A stretch of 64,000 bases of DNA from Thalassospira lucentensis MCCC 1A00383 = DSM 14000 (GTDB lineage: Bacteria > Pseudomonadota > Alphaproteobacteria > Rhodospirillales > Thalassospiraceae): the NCBI RefSeq assembly GCF_000421265.1, contig NZ_ATWN01000001.1, positions 496,001 through 560,000 on the forward strand. The letters are read 5' to 3'. Positions 9,405 to 18,793 of this stretch are shown here, piece after piece; the first letter of the stretch is position 1, and every line of letters starts with the position of its first letter. The notes below the pieces were generated by a model that was not told the DNA's origin, made no database searches, and saw nothing but the letters and a program-made list of their open reading frames with translations. The position numbers and the translations under genes were made by a program.

Positions 9405-10814
9405 ATGCAGGTATCCGCAAAGCGGACCGCAAACTGGCTGAAAATCAGCAAGGGGCTTGCTGTAATCGGCATGGTTTCATGGGTGTCGGCCTGTGCGCCG
9501 CTGCTAGATCAGGACTTCTGGGACGAAGCAACATCGTTTGCGGATGAAAATTATACCGCACTTGGTCTGCAGCAACTTGCCAGTGGCGACTATGCCTCGG
9601 CCGAGAAGTTGTTTGACGAAGCATTGCGCAAAAATCCGCAAGACGGTCACGCGATGCTGTGGCGGTCGGTTCTTTATCAAAACACCAACCGACCGGACCG
9701 TGCGAAGGATGGCTATGACACATTGGTCGCCATGAACCCGCCCGGCACCGTTTTAATGAGTACGGCAAGCGGCACTCAGCCCCGCCCATTGCGCGATGCG
9801 GCCGAATTCAACCTGATGCGTTTGCAGCGCGGATTGCCCGGATCGCTCAGCATCAATGATCAAATTGTCACCGGGCCGTCGGGGTTGTCCAATGTGAACA
9901 GTGGCATGGATACACCGGCTGGCATGGGCAATACCATGCCACAGGGAAAATCGGCCATGACCACCGCGGCACGGACGGCGAACATCCCCGCAGGTGCGGC
10001 ACTTTCGGCGGGCGATGAAGCCATTGCAAAACGGTTCGGGATTTTGCGCGATCTGCAATCAACCGGCCTGATCACACCCGAAGAATATTCCGCACGGCGT
10101 TCAGCAAACCTTGGCGCCTTGTTGCCAATGAGTCAGCAGGTGCCGTCAGCCTTTCTTGATAGCCCGCCACCAGACGGGTCGCAGGTCGAACAACGGTTGA
10201 ACCAGTTGAACCGCGCCTTGCAAATCGGTGCGATCACGGTTCAGGAACATGTTGCAGAACGCACCGCCATTCTGGATGCCTTGTTGCCCGCCCAACCACG
10301 CCAGCGCGCGACACCCGCACCCGCACCACAAGGCTTGATGGATGCGGCCCGCCAGATTGCCCGGATCGAAGATCTGTCGCAGATGAAGCTTGTGACAGCC
10401 GATGAATTCAAACGGGAACGCGACGCCATCGAGGCTGCGATTATCGAGCCAGCTCAGGCAAATGTTATGCGCGTTAATTCCGGTGAGCCGGTACGCCGCG
10501 TTGCCACAGGCGAAAGCCGCGCGGTGCAGCCAGGCGATGCCGACGCCATGGCCCCAGACGCCGCACCGATCGCAAGTGGGGGGCGTTCCGCCCATCTTGC
10601 ATCGTACCGCAATGAACAGCAGGCCGAGCGAGGGTGGCAAGTCCTTAAGGGGCGTTATGGTGAACTGGCATCCTTGCAGCATGGTGTGACACGCGCCGAA
10701 ATTTCCGGCAAAGGCACTTATTATCGCCTGATGGCGACGGGGCTTAGTGACAGTGCTGCAAAATCGCTGTGTGCGGACCTTAAACGTCGCGGTCAGTTCT
10801 GCGACGTTAAGTAA
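9405..10814 (+). CDS. Lipoprotein with TPR, three SHOCT-like repeats and SPOR domain
   Basis: A lipobox VSAC places the lipidated cysteine at residue 30, so the protein should be anchored to the outer or inner membrane and face the periplasm. Residues 50-115 form about two TPR-like helix pairs (ALGLQQLASGDYASAEKLF...). Three copies of a short helical unit follow near residues 203-232, 262-291 and 313-342. Each has the pattern L...L...G.IT..E...R...L, which resembles the SHOCT motif. Pro/Ala-rich linkers separate them. The last 75 residues are a SPOR domain that normally binds denuded septal peptidoglycan. I infer a cell-envelope or division-site role. Confidence 0.78.
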   Translation: MQVSAKRTANWLKISKGLAVIGMVSWVSACAPLLDQDFWDEATSFADENYTALGLQQLASGDYASAEKLFDEALRKNPQDGHAMLWRSVLYQNTNRPDRAKDGYDTLVAMNPPGTVLMSTASGTQPRPLRDAAEFNLMRLQRGLPGSLSINDQIVTGPSGLSNVNSGMDTPAGMGNTMPQGKSAMTTAARTANIPAGAALSAGDEAIAKRFGILRDLQSTGLITPEEYSARRSANLGALLPMSQQVPSAFLDSPPPDGSQVEQRLNQLNRALQIGAITVQEHVAERTAILDALLPAQPRQRATPAPAPQGLMDAARQIARIEDLSQMKLVTADEFKRERDAIEAAIIEPAQANVMRVNSGEPVRRVATGESRAVQPGDADAMAPDAAPIASGGRSAHLASYRNEQQAERGWQVLKGRYGELASLQHGVTRAEISGKGTYYRLMATGLSDSAAKSLCADLKRRGQFCDVK

Positions 10815-10867
10815 CGCTGTCACAGCAGGGTTTTGGGATAAACGGCCCTAAGCCTAAGATACCGAAT

Positions 10868-10918
10868 ATAACGCCGGTGGGTTGATCCTTCGTGATCTTG
10901 TAGCCCGCCGGCGTTATT
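10868..10918 (+). terminator. Long hairpin, probable terminator of the SPOR lipoprotein gene
   Basis: AACGCCGGTGGG pairs with CCCGCCGGCGTT with one G-T pair, enclosing a smaller GATC/GATC stem. The T-rich tail is weak (TTATTGTTTG). It lies 54 bases after the stop and 48 bases before the next start, so it could also act as a leader structure. Confidence 0.5.
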
Positions 10919-10965
10919 GTTTGTGCAAGACTATCAGCAAGTTGTCCCCAAAACGGTGCAAAGTG

Positions 10966-11712
10966 ATGATTTTTATCTTTAGCGATTTTGGCATTAACGG
11001 ACCCTACAGCGGCGCCATGCGGTCGGTCGTGATGCGTATGGCACCCGCTGTGCCGGTGTGTGATTTGATGGTGGATGCGCCCGATCGTAATCCCAAGGCA
11101 GCGAGTTATCTGCTGGCAGCCCTTTGTTGCGAATTCAAGCCCGGTGATGTGGTGCTGGCGGTGGTTGATCCCGGCGTTGGCAGTACGCGAAAAGGGGTGG
11201 TTGTGCAAAGTGATGGGGTGTCATTTGTCGGGCCGGACAACGGTCTGTTTGAAATCATCATGCGTCGCGGCAAGGACGTCTCCATGCGCACGATTGACTG
11301 GATGCCAGATGATCCGTCGGCCAGTTTCCACGGGCGGGATATTTTTGCGCCGGTTGCGGCGATGATTGCGACCGATACGTCGTTTGAAACGAGCCCAATG
11401 GTGGCCAAGGATCGAAATATAACGGCGCAAGGCTGGCTAGATGAGCTGGCTGAAGTGATCTATGTCGATACATACGGTAACCTGATGACCGGACTGTTGG
11501 CGCAAAAAATGTCTGATCAATTGATGCTCAACAATCAGGTCATTGCTGGTGCGCGTACATTTTCAGACGTGAATTTGGGAGAAGGATTTCACTACCGCAA
11601 CTCAATCGGCCTGTGTGAAATCGCGGTTAATTGCGGACGTGCTGATCAGCAGTTCGATGCGGTGATTGGAACGGCGGTTGCAAAACATCGCCTTGATGAC
11701 AACAATCTGTGA
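10966..11712 (+). CDS. SAM hydroxide adenosyltransferase (DUF62 family)
   Basis: This 248-residue protein belongs to the family related to 5'-fluoroadenosine synthase, which hydrolyses S-adenosylmethionine to adenosine and methionine. Recognisable blocks are IFIFSDFGINGPY at the N-terminus, VVLAVVDPGVGS near residue 60, FVGPDNGLF near 87 and FHGRDIFAPVAA near 120. The ATG at 10966 is used, because the family starts just before the first strand and the 28 residues before it are not conserved-looking. A C-terminal beta domain ends with IGTAVAKH. The cellular role of these enzymes is poorly defined. Confidence 0.88.
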   Translation: MIFIFSDFGINGPYSGAMRSVVMRMAPAVPVCDLMVDAPDRNPKAASYLLAALCCEFKPGDVVLAVVDPGVGSTRKGVVVQSDGVSFVGPDNGLFEIIMRRGKDVSMRTIDWMPDDPSASFHGRDIFAPVAAMIATDTSFETSPMVAKDRNITAQGWLDELAEVIYVDTYGNLMTGLLAQKMSDQLMLNNQVIAGARTFSDVNLGEGFHYRNSIGLCEIAVNCGRADQQFDAVIGTAVAKHRLDDNNL

Positions 11713-11800
11713 TTGGTTTGTCTGGGAAAAGTGATATCTTTCAAGCGTATTTCATCATTGGTTCGCGTCATGCGAACAGAAGTCAGTCGGGGTCCGTTGA

Positions 11801-12625
11801 ATGACGATTGAGGTCAAATTTTGGGGGGTGCGTGGAAGCATTGCGTGCCCGTCACCGGACCATGTTGTGTATGGCGGCAACACCAGTTGTCTTGAAATGC
11901 GGATTGGCAATCAGGTTCTGATCTTTGATGCGGGGACCGGCATTCGCAACCTTGGCAAGGATATGATCCGTCGCAATATCACCCACGCCACAATCTATTT
12001 GACCCATACCCATTGGGATCATATCAACGGGTTCCCGTTCTTTGTGCCGGCTTATAACCCTGATGCGTCGTTTAAGGTGATGGCGGGGCATTTAACCGAT
12101 CAGGGTGGGGTGGAACGGGTATTTTCCGCTCAGATGGCTGACCCAACATTCCCAGTGCCCTTGTCGACGATGCGATCCAAACTGACGTTTGAGGATTTCA
12201 ATGTTGGTGATGAATTACATCCGGGCGAAGGTATTGTTGTGAAAACGGCACCCTTGCGCCACCCGAATGGGGCGACGGCTTACCGCGTTGAATATGAGGG
12301 CAATTCGGTGTGCTATGTCACCGATACCGAACATGATCCCGATGCACCCGATGAGGCCATTTTAGACTTCATTCAAAATGCTGATCTGGTGATTTACGAC
12401 AGCACATATACCGACGAAGAATTTCCCACCAAGGTCGGGTGGGGGCATTCCACATGGCAGGAAGGTATTCGGTTATGCCGGGCGGCCAATGCCAAACGAT
12501 TGGCCCTGTTCCATCATGACCCGGATCATAATGATGCCGCCATGACCGTGATCGAACAAAAAGCCAGATCGAGCTGGGCGGATGCCTTTGCCGCGCGCGA
12601 TGAAATGGTTCTTAGGATCGAATAG
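11801..12625 (+). CDS. MBL-fold metallohydrolase, TaR3-like
   Basis: This 274-residue protein has the metallo-beta-lactamase zinc motif HTHWDH near residue 69, an N-terminal FWGVRGSIACP segment and a glycine-rich GGNTSCLE stretch. A later histidine (LRHPNGATAYRVE) and CYVTDTEH fill the remaining metal positions. FHHDPDHND near the C-terminus resembles the final histidine motif of this subgroup. It is probably a cytoplasmic phosphodiesterase-type hydrolase of unknown substrate. It follows the SAM-hydrolase gene after 88 bases. Confidence 0.82.
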   Translation: MTIEVKFWGVRGSIACPSPDHVVYGGNTSCLEMRIGNQVLIFDAGTGIRNLGKDMIRRNITHATIYLTHTHWDHINGFPFFVPAYNPDASFKVMAGHLTDQGGVERVFSAQMADPTFPVPLSTMRSKLTFEDFNVGDELHPGEGIVVKTAPLRHPNGATAYRVEYEGNSVCYVTDTEHDPDAPDEAILDFIQNADLVIYDSTYTDEEFPTKVGWGHSTWQEGIRLCRAANAKRLALFHHDPDHNDAAMTVIEQKARSSWADAFAARDEMVLRIE

Positions 12626-12718
12626 GCAAATTTCCCCGTTTTTCTGACACGACAACGTATCGCCATGTGGTGCCCTAGTGTGATGATGGGGCGGGTCACT
12701 CTTTGGTGTGTTTGGTGT

Positions 12719-13411
12719 TTAGAAAACGCGGGAATATTTCGGGAAGATGCGAATTTCAATGCGGCGATTTGCCTCGCGGTTTTCCTCGATTGGGTTGCCG
12801 AAGTCATCGCGGTTGGGCAGCTTTGGCCGGGTGTCACCATATGAAATCGCGCGCATGCGTTTTTGATCGGGGTCAACCCCAAGAGCGTGCAAAAATCGCA
12901 CAACGGCAATGGCGCGACCTCCGGCCAGTTCCCAATTTGACGGGAACCGCCTGGTACTGATGGGGCTATCATCGGTGTGACCGGCGACTTCAACCTGAAA
13001 ACCCAAATAGCGCGGCTGCTTTAACAGGTCGCCTGTGTCTTTGAGGAATACGACCGCGTCGCGGGTCAGATTGGCCGATCCTGGCTGGAAAAACGCGCCA
13101 CTGCCAAGCTCCATCAGGATGCCTTCATCGTCGGTGGACACCTTGACGTCACTGTCCATCGCCATATTGAAAACGACATCTTTGAGGTCGGTTTCAAGTA
13201 CCTCTGTCGGGCGGATAACCTCACGCTTGCCGATTTGTTCGGCAATCCCGGCCTGCACTTTTTCAAAGATCGGGATTTCGACTTTGGAAAAGCTGACCAG
13301 CATGACGAAAAAGGCCATCAAAAGGGTGATGGCATCGGCATAGGTTGCCAGCCAGTCCTCGTTGACTTGTTCTTCCTCTGTGCGTTGCATGCCTTTTCTG
13401 CGGCGTGCCAT
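12719..13411 (-). CDS. motB: Flagellar motor stator protein MotB
   Basis: This is the stator B subunit that couples ion flow to flagellar rotation. A short basic N-terminus precedes one membrane helix holding the ion-binding Asp26 in YADAITLLMAFFVM. The OmpA-like peptidoglycan-binding domain begins near residue 130 (VEVAGHTDDSP...SNWELAGGRA...NREANRRIEI). At 230 residues it is short for MotB and close to PomB-like or simple MotB forms. It lies 45 bases after motA on the same strand with a good Shine-Dalgarno (AAAGGAAG). It converges on the MBL-fold gene. Confidence 0.93.
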   Translation of the reverse strand: MARRRKGMQRTEEEQVNEDWLATYADAITLLMAFFVMLVSFSKVEIPIFEKVQAGIAEQIGKREVIRPTEVLETDLKDVVFNMAMDSDVKVSTDDEGILMELGSGAFFQPGSANLTRDAVVFLKDTGDLLKQPRYLGFQVEVAGHTDDSPISTRRFPSNWELAGGRAIAVVRFLHALGVDPDQKRMRAISYGDTRPKLPNRDDFGNPIEENREANRRIEIRIFPKYSRVF

Positions 13412-13456
13412 GGTGTCTTCCTTTTGTCAGTGCAGATCAGTGCGCGTGACCGGTTG

Positions 13457-14263
13457 TTATTTTGACGACTTGTCGATGTTAAAGTGGATCGCAGGATCAA
13501 GGAATGAGTTCATTTTGTCCTGAATGGCGCGTGGGCCTTTGCGATCCGCCAGCATGATCAGGCCTTCGGCAATCAGGTAATTGCGAAACCGCATGATTTC
13601 TTCGCGCTGCTGAATTTTGCTGGCAGCGGGCATAAAGAAAAACCGGGCCGCAACAATGCCATAGAGCGTTGTGATCAAGGCAATTGCCAAGCCAGCGCCA
13701 AGCGACGTCGGATCATCGGCCATTTTATCAAGCATGATGACAAGGCCGACCAGTGTGCCGATCATGCCAAAAGCCGGTGCTGCGGCGGCCATGCTTTTAA
13801 GGATTGAAACCGGGACCAGATTACGGCTAAACGCATTTTCAATAGCGTTATGGAGCATATCGGCGGTTTCATCGCCGTCGTAGCCGGTAATGACCACTTC
13901 CATTGCCCAGCCAAGAAAAGGTTCGTCCTTGCCAACGCGCTCGGCTTCCTGCTCAAGTGCGTTGATGCCCTTTTTTTGCAGAAGATATCCCCATTTGACA
14001 ACACGGCCGACTTCGCCCGTCAGTTGCCCACGGCCCATCTGAGGGGCGCGAAAAATCTTGAAAATCAGTTTTAAGGCAAGCAGTACATAGCGTGCTTCAT
14101 AGGCAATAAATGTCGCGGCGAGTGTGCCGCCGATAACCATCAATGCGCTCGAAAGGCTAACAAATACAAAGTAGTTATCGGTCGAAATAAAAATCGATCC
14201 GATAAACAGCCCAAGCCCGACCATGATGCCCAAAATTGTCGTAAACGACATGGTTGCTCTCAT
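13457..14263 (-). CDS. motA: Flagellar motor stator protein MotA/PomA
   Basis: This 268-residue inner-membrane protein has four hydrophobic segments: two near the start (residues 8-30 and 35-55) and two around 155-210 (APAFGMIGTLVGLVIML, LGAGLAIALITTLYGIVAARFFF). A charged cytoplasmic loop between them interacts with the rotor switch. It resembles the PomA/MotA-type of many marine alphaproteobacteria. A start at the second ATG (14251, MSFTTILG) has better spacing to the GGGGGA motif than the ATG at 14263. No other flagellar genes are in the window. Confidence 0.93.
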   Translation of the reverse strand: MRATMSFTTILGIMVGLGLFIGSIFISTDNYFVFVSLSSALMVIGGTLAATFIAYEARYVLLALKLIFKIFRAPQMGRGQLTGEVGRVVKWGYLLQKKGINALEQEAERVGKDEPFLGWAMEVVITGYDGDETADMLHNAIENAFSRNLVPVSILKSMAAAAPAFGMIGTLVGLVIMLDKMADDPTSLGAGLAIALITTLYGIVAARFFFMPAASKIQQREEIMRFRNYLIAEGLIMLADRKGPRAIQDKMNSFLDPAIHFNIDKSSK

Positions 14264-14619
14264 TCCCCCAGAAAGTACGCATCGGTATTCCCCAACCGAT
14301 GACTTCGTTCTTTATAAACAGTCTAGATCTTTTGCGCTAGCATAGCTGTCTCAATGGTTGCCATTCGGTGAAAACTGGGGCGAGATATTGCCTGATTTGA
14401 AGGATCAGCTGTCTAAGGGGAGCAGGGGTTCTCAGGGTATTGAGTAAGCCGTACGGTGATTGTCCCTCCCTTTAAGGTGCTTGATCAGGTATCGCGTGAC
14501 GTTTAGATCAGTGGAGGCGTCCCATCTGCTCGCAAATCGATCCCTTTATTTTTGCCCGCCGATGGGAAAATACAAGGTTTCTTTGGCTTCAGGTTATTTA
14601 ATCAAGGTTCGTGAATGCT
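14264..14619. other. Intergenic region upstream of motA, no gene seen
   Basis: This is 356 bases between the motA start and the chemoreceptor stop. It probably holds the motAB promoter. Short open frames here lack ribosome sites. I saw no strong hairpin or repeat. Confidence 0.45.
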
Positions 14620-16332
14620 CTATGACGCCCGAATGTCGCTAAGGAACTTGTCGACCTCGGTGCGCAGATCAACCGACAGTCCACCAAGTTCATCGGCAAC
14701 GGCCAAGACAAGATGGGCAGCCTGATCGGTTTCCGATACGGTGCCACTAACACGTTCGATGTTCGAACTGACTTCCTGTGTGCCGATGGCAGCCTGTTCA
14801 ACATTTTGCGCAATTTCGTCGGTTGCTTCGGACTGTTGCTGAACCGCATCCGAAATGGTGTTGGTCATATCGGTAATCCGCGTGATCACACTGGCGATGT
14901 CGCTGATAGAGGTCACCGTTTTACCAGTTTCTTCCTGAATGGCAGCGATCTGGGCGGAAATGTCATCGGTCGCCCGCGCGGTTTGGTTGGCAAGGTTTTT
15001 GACCTCAGCGGCGACAACTGCGAACCCCTTGCCAGCTTCGCCAGCACGGGCAGCCTCAATGGTGGCATTGAGGGCAAGAAGGTTTGTTTGACCGGCAATA
15101 TCACTGATCAACTCGACAATTTCACCAATGCGGTTGGCCGCATCCGACAGACCGGCAACTGTGACAGATGATTGTTCGGCTTCGCGCGATGCTTCCTGTG
15201 CAACGCGGCTGGATTGCTGAGCCTGTTGACCGATTTCGGAAATTGATGCGGATAAATGATCGGCAGCGTTTGATACAGTGCGTACATTAACGGTGGCTTC
15301 TTCGGACGCGGCGGCGACGGTTGTTGCACTTTTGCTGGCAAGGTCAGCGGCCTGCACCAAGCCACGCGCCGTTGTTTGCATTTCACCTGCAGAATGCGAT
15401 ACCGCATCAATGATTTTGGCGATCAGACTATCAAAATTCTCAATATGGCGTTCGAGCTTACCCATGCGTTCTTCGCGGCGTTGGGATGCGGCGTGTTGTT
15501 CGGCCTCCATCTTCTTTTTGGCAATGGCGTTGGTGCGAAAGACATCAACCGATTGCGCCATGCGCCCAATTTCATCGCGGCGGGTCAGGGCATTGATTTC
15601 AAAATCCGTGTTGCCATTGGCAAGGGCGGTCATGTCGGTGCCAAGGTTGGACAAAGGGCCAGTGACGATACGTGACAGCAAAACGCGCATGCCGATGATG
15701 GTGGCAATCGCAATCGCGATCCCGCCGATCAAGATACCGATCAGGATGCGGTTGGTTTTGGCCTGTTCCGGGGCAACAGACAGGCTGGACGACAGGACTG
15801 CAATCACATCGCCTTTTTGTGCGTCCATGGCTCCATGGCAGCTAAAACAAACTTCGCGATCGGCCCCCTTGGTCACGCCTAGAACAATCGGCATGGATTT
15901 GCGATAGGTCCCTTCATCGGTATAGCGACCGATGGTTTTGCCGGTTTCTATGGCCTCGATATCAATGGCGTCACGCGGGGCTTTAATAGGCTTGTCACCA
16001 AATTCCTGCATGTAGGCGACCGTTTTGGGCCCCCATGCCGACCAAAGTTCGCCGGGGTAATCTTGGTTGCGGCTGTCAAACCAATTGTTGAAAACGTTAA
16101 TACCAATATCGTCAATATCATCTGGGCGGGCTGCCATAACATTGACGATCAGGGCATGAAGCGACGTCAGTTCATTCTGGCTAAGTTGGTCAAGCTTGGC
16201 ATCCATGGCGCGTTCTTCGACGATGGTCATCATCAAAAGCGCAATGACCACAGTTGTTGTCACGCCGAACGCGGACGCCCACATGAAACGTTTGCGGATG
16301 CCCATGGCATTGAAGGCAGACAGAATGCGCAT
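14620..16332 (-). CDS. Methyl-accepting chemotaxis protein with periplasmic c-type haem domain
   Basis: This is a 570-residue chemoreceptor. TM1 lies near residues 13-37 and TM2 near 195-218. Between them is a periplasmic domain of the Tll0287/DUF3365 kind with a haem-binding CFSCH at 162-166 (bases 15835-15849). A HAMP domain and a long coiled coil follow, with the conserved signalling tip [20 protein letters not shown] and [12 protein letters not shown]. No C-terminal CheR/CheB tether pentapeptide is seen. The start ATG at 16332 has a strong Shine-Dalgarno (GGGGAAG). The likely ligand is a redox state or a gas sensed through haem. Confidence 0.92.
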   Translation of the reverse strand: MRILSAFNAMGIRKRFMWASAFGVTTTVVIALLMMTIVEERAMDAKLDQLSQNELTSLHALIVNVMAARPDDIDDIGINVFNNWFDSRNQDYPGELWSAWGPKTVAYMQEFGDKPIKAPRDAIDIEAIETGKTIGRYTDEGTYRKSMPIVLGVTKGADREVCFSCHGAMDAQKGDVIAVLSSSLSVAPEQAKTNRILIGILIGGIAIAIATIIGMRVLLSRIVTGPLSNLGTDMTALANGNTDFEINALTRRDEIGRMAQSVDVFRTNAIAKKKMEAEQHAASQRREERMGKLERHIENFDSLIAKIIDAVSHSAGEMQTTARGLVQAADLASKSATTVAAASEEATVNVRTVSNAADHLSASISEIGQQAQQSSRVAQEASREAEQSSVTVAGLSDAANRIGEIVELISDIAGQTNLLALNATIEAARAGEAGKGFAVVAAEVKNLANQTARATDDISAQIAAIQEETGKTVTSISDIASVITRITDMTNTISDAVQQQSEATDEIAQNVEQAAIGTQEVSSNIERVSGTVSETDQAAHLVLAVADELGGLSVDLRTEVDKFLSDIRAS

Positions 16333-16587
16333 ATTTCTTCCCCGGGTGGCGGTGATGGACAAACCACGCGGATGCCCCGCACGGATTTCCTGCTGTTCAT
16401 GGATGGACCGAACATCGTCTGAACGCGGGCTGCGTGCTTTGATGTGCGTCAAGACAAGTTAAAGTCGTTGGGACGAGACAGGGTAATCAGCGCATTGATC
16501 AGGAAAGGCCGGGCTGGGGGCTTGTCAGCTTTACGATCAACAGGCATAACCACGCCAAGAGATACATTCGAAAGACAGGACTGTTTG

Positions 16588-16854
16588 ATGACGCTTTCAT
16601 ATAGCGATACGCGCAAAAAACTCGATCAAATCACCGCTGAAATGGTGGGTTTGATCCGGAAATACGATCTTGATGCTGCCAGTCCGTTTGACGTTATTGC
16701 CGTGGCGCGCGCCAAGATTTCAGATGAGCGCGATTACATCCGGTTCCTTGAGCTGTCTCTTGAAGGCCGGATTTACGGCGAATATGGCGAGGCGTTGCAA
16801 AAGCAGATTGATCAGGAAGCCAAGCAGGCAGAGGCCGCCAAAAAGTTGAACTGA
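16588..16854 (+). CDS. Small conserved-looking protein, unknown function
   Basis: This is an 88-residue, mostly helical, charged protein (MTLSYSDTRKKLDQI...). It has no signal peptide or membrane segment. The ATG at 16588 is preferred over upstream starts because the preceding 48 codons are unlike protein. It ends in a Lys/Ala-rich helix and is followed by a strong terminator, so it is likely a real monocistronic gene. No family is recognised. Confidence 0.6.
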   Translation: MTLSYSDTRKKLDQITAEMVGLIRKYDLDAASPFDVIAVARAKISDERDYIRFLELSLEGRIYGEYGEALQKQIDQEAKQAEAAKKLN

Positions 16855-17184
16855 AAGCCAAACCTGTCTGGTGCTTGTGAGTACGGCTGAAACCAAAAAT
16901 ATCCTGAAAATTTGAAACGCCTGTTTTCGTTTGAGAAGACAGGCGTTTTTGGTTTCGCAACGGTTGATAAATGACGGAAATATTATAGTCAGGCATTGCC
17001 TGATAAATCGCGGGTTTTGCGATTAAGGCGGGGTGTCACAAAATATTCCCGATGTTGTCACCGTCCTGACGTTGAGAGACCGCCAAACACCGATTATATC
17101 GCTGCTCTAAGGACGCGGCATGAACGCCCCGTCATTGTTTCGCGAAATATCTCGTGAAACGTCACGAGCAACAGGATGGCTGAC
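16855..17184. other. Intergenic region with one terminator
   Basis: This is 330 bases between two small unknown genes. It contains the terminator at 16915-16950 and, near 17143-17166, a short palindromic stretch (TTTCGCGAAA, then TCTCGTGAAACGTCACGAG) that may be a control site for the next gene. Nothing else is seen. Confidence 0.4.
16915..16950 (+). terminator. Strong rho-independent terminator
   Basis: AAACGCCTGTTTTC pairs with GAAGACAGGCGTTT (one G-T pair) around a six-base loop, followed by T5. It ends the 88-residue gene's transcript. Confidence 0.85.
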
Positions 17185-17409
17185 ATGAAAAAGAGTTATG
17201 TCCAAACTCTGATGGAAGTCGAAAAAGTATTCGGTCAGATCAATGACCATGACTATCGCCTTTACCGCGCGGTATGGGGAAATCGGCAAGCCGCCGAAAC
17301 CGGCCTTTCGCGTGGTATACGGGCTGAAATCAGCAAGAAACTTGCCAATGATTTTGTCACGCGACCCAACGCATCTGTGCCGCGCACGGCAATTGCCCAC
17401 GCAGCCTGA
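17185..17409 (+). CDS. Small hypothetical protein
   Basis: This is a 74-residue basic protein (MKKSYVQTLMEVEKVFGQIND...) with a helical first half. An ATG at 17176 would add three residues. The AGGA at about 17172-17175 is well spaced only for the 17185 start. No family is recognised. The gene sits alone between a terminator and the apt leader. Confidence 0.5.
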   Translation: MKKSYVQTLMEVEKVFGQINDHDYRLYRAVWGNRQAAETGLSRGIRAEISKKLANDFVTRPNASVPRTAIAHAA

Positions 17410-17503
17410 TCACGTGGCAAACATAAACGACCGGATTCTATGGCGGGCAGGGTGATCGACCTTGCCAAGGCAATCGGTTTGAGGCATCAAGTGACGCTCA
17501 TGA

Positions 17504-17536
17504 AGGGTAAACAGCGACCATGTTCGTCGTTTACCC
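17504..17536 (+). other. Hairpin upstream of apt
   Basis: GGGTAAAC at 17504 pairs with GTTTACCC ending at 17536 around a partly paired interior. There is no T run after it, so it is more likely a leader structure or an operator than a terminator. Confidence 0.35.
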
Positions 17537-17577
17537 CAAGCAGCGTTTTTATGCCTGATTGCTAAGCGGAGTTTCCC

Positions 17578-18105
17578 ATGTCGATTAAGTCGTTGATCCG
17601 TACCATTCCCGATTATCCGAAAAAGGGAATTATGTTCCGCGATATCACGACGCTGTTTTCCGATGCGGACGGATTGCGTGACGTGATCGACGGTTTCGCC
17701 GCCGAATATCAGGATAAAAACATCGACGTGATTGCCGGGATCGAAGCCCGCGGCTTTGTCATTGGTCCGGCAGTCGCTGTTGCGCTTGGCATCGGGTTCG
17801 TCACTGTGCGTAAAAAAGGCAAGTTGCCCGCTGAAACCATCAGTGTTGAATATGATCTGGAATATGGTTCGGATGTGATTGAAATCCATAAGGATTCCAT
17901 CAAGCCCGGTCAGCGCGTTTTGATCATGGATGATCTGATTGCCACTGGCGGGACGGCTCTTGGTGCGATTGATCTGGTTGAAAAGGCTGGTGGTGACGTT
18001 GCCGGATGCGCCTTTATCATTGATTTGCCCGACCTTGGCGGCGCGCAGAAAATCCGCGACCGTGGTGTCGATGAATTCCATCTGGTTGAATTCGAAGGCG
18101 ATTAA
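17578..18105 (+). CDS. apt: Adenine phosphoribosyltransferase
   Basis: This enzyme salvages adenine to AMP using PRPP in the cytoplasm. At 175 residues it has the usual length. The PRPP-binding loop VLIMDDLIATGGTA lies near residues 119-132. The N-terminal IPDYPKKGIMFRDITTLF and the GIEARGFVIGPAVA block are characteristic. The ATG follows a GGAG Shine-Dalgarno. Confidence 0.97.
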   Translation: MSIKSLIRTIPDYPKKGIMFRDITTLFSDADGLRDVIDGFAAEYQDKNIDVIAGIEARGFVIGPAVAVALGIGFVTVRKKGKLPAETISVEYDLEYGSDVIEIHKDSIKPGQRVLIMDDLIATGGTALGAIDLVEKAGGDVAGCAFIIDLPDLGGAQKIRDRGVDEFHLVEFEGD

Positions 18106-18221
18106 AACAGGCCTCATTCGGCCGGTTTGTCGATTTTTCTGCCGTTTTGCCCCGTTTTCGAGTATAATGTTGCAGTTGAATAAGATTTAATGCGTTGCCG
18201 GTTTCCGGCAGGGATTGGAAA

Positions 18222-18668
18222 ATGGTTGTTGCTGTAAATACACCGCAGGCCGTTACGCAAGTCAGTCAGTACGGGCGACTGATGGCTGCTGGCGCGCGCG
18301 GTGTGGCAACAGTTGACCGCAACAGTCAGGTCGAAGAGTCTTCTCAGCATTTCGGATATAACCCCGATGATGACGGCATTTTGTTCAATGCCTATGTCGA
18401 TGGCAAACACAAACGCCAATCGGGGCAGGGGCATTCTAGCGAGCAAAAAGACCAACGCACAGAGCAGCGCGGCATGTCGGCCGCACGCCGTTCCAGTGAC
18501 AAGGACGGCGCGATTGAACCGCAGGGTGACATTGATTTCGCAAGCCTGCTTGATCCCAGCATTCCGTTCGATCTGTCGTCAAACAGCGGCACGTCTTTTT
18601 ACGCCGTGGTGAATGCGGTGGTACATGGTGCGGGCTATCGCGGGACGCATCTTGATACGTCTGTCTGA
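18222..18668 (+). CDS. Hypothetical protein
   Basis: This is a 148-residue soluble protein starting MVVAVNTPQAVTQVSQYGRL. Its middle is hydrophilic and charged (residues 60-100) and its C-terminus is more ordered (FAVVNAVVHGAGYRGTHL-like). The ATG at 18222 is preferred over the TTG at 18195. No family is recognised. It lies 116 bases after apt and may be cotranscribed. Confidence 0.55.
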   Translation: MVVAVNTPQAVTQVSQYGRLMAAGARGVATVDRNSQVEESSQHFGYNPDDDGILFNAYVDGKHKRQSGQGHSSEQKDQRTEQRGMSAARRSSDKDGAIEPQGDIDFASLLDPSIPFDLSSNSGTSFYAVVNAVVHGAGYRGTHLDTSV

Positions 18669-18793
18669 TCGCTGTTTGGCAAAACAATCATCATTCAAAA
18701 TTTTGAAAAATGGGCTGGTGGGTGCTTGTTGGTGTCTGCCATAGGCCGTATGATTGCCCGTCGTTAATTCTTAGTCAGACCATCGGGCGCAGC

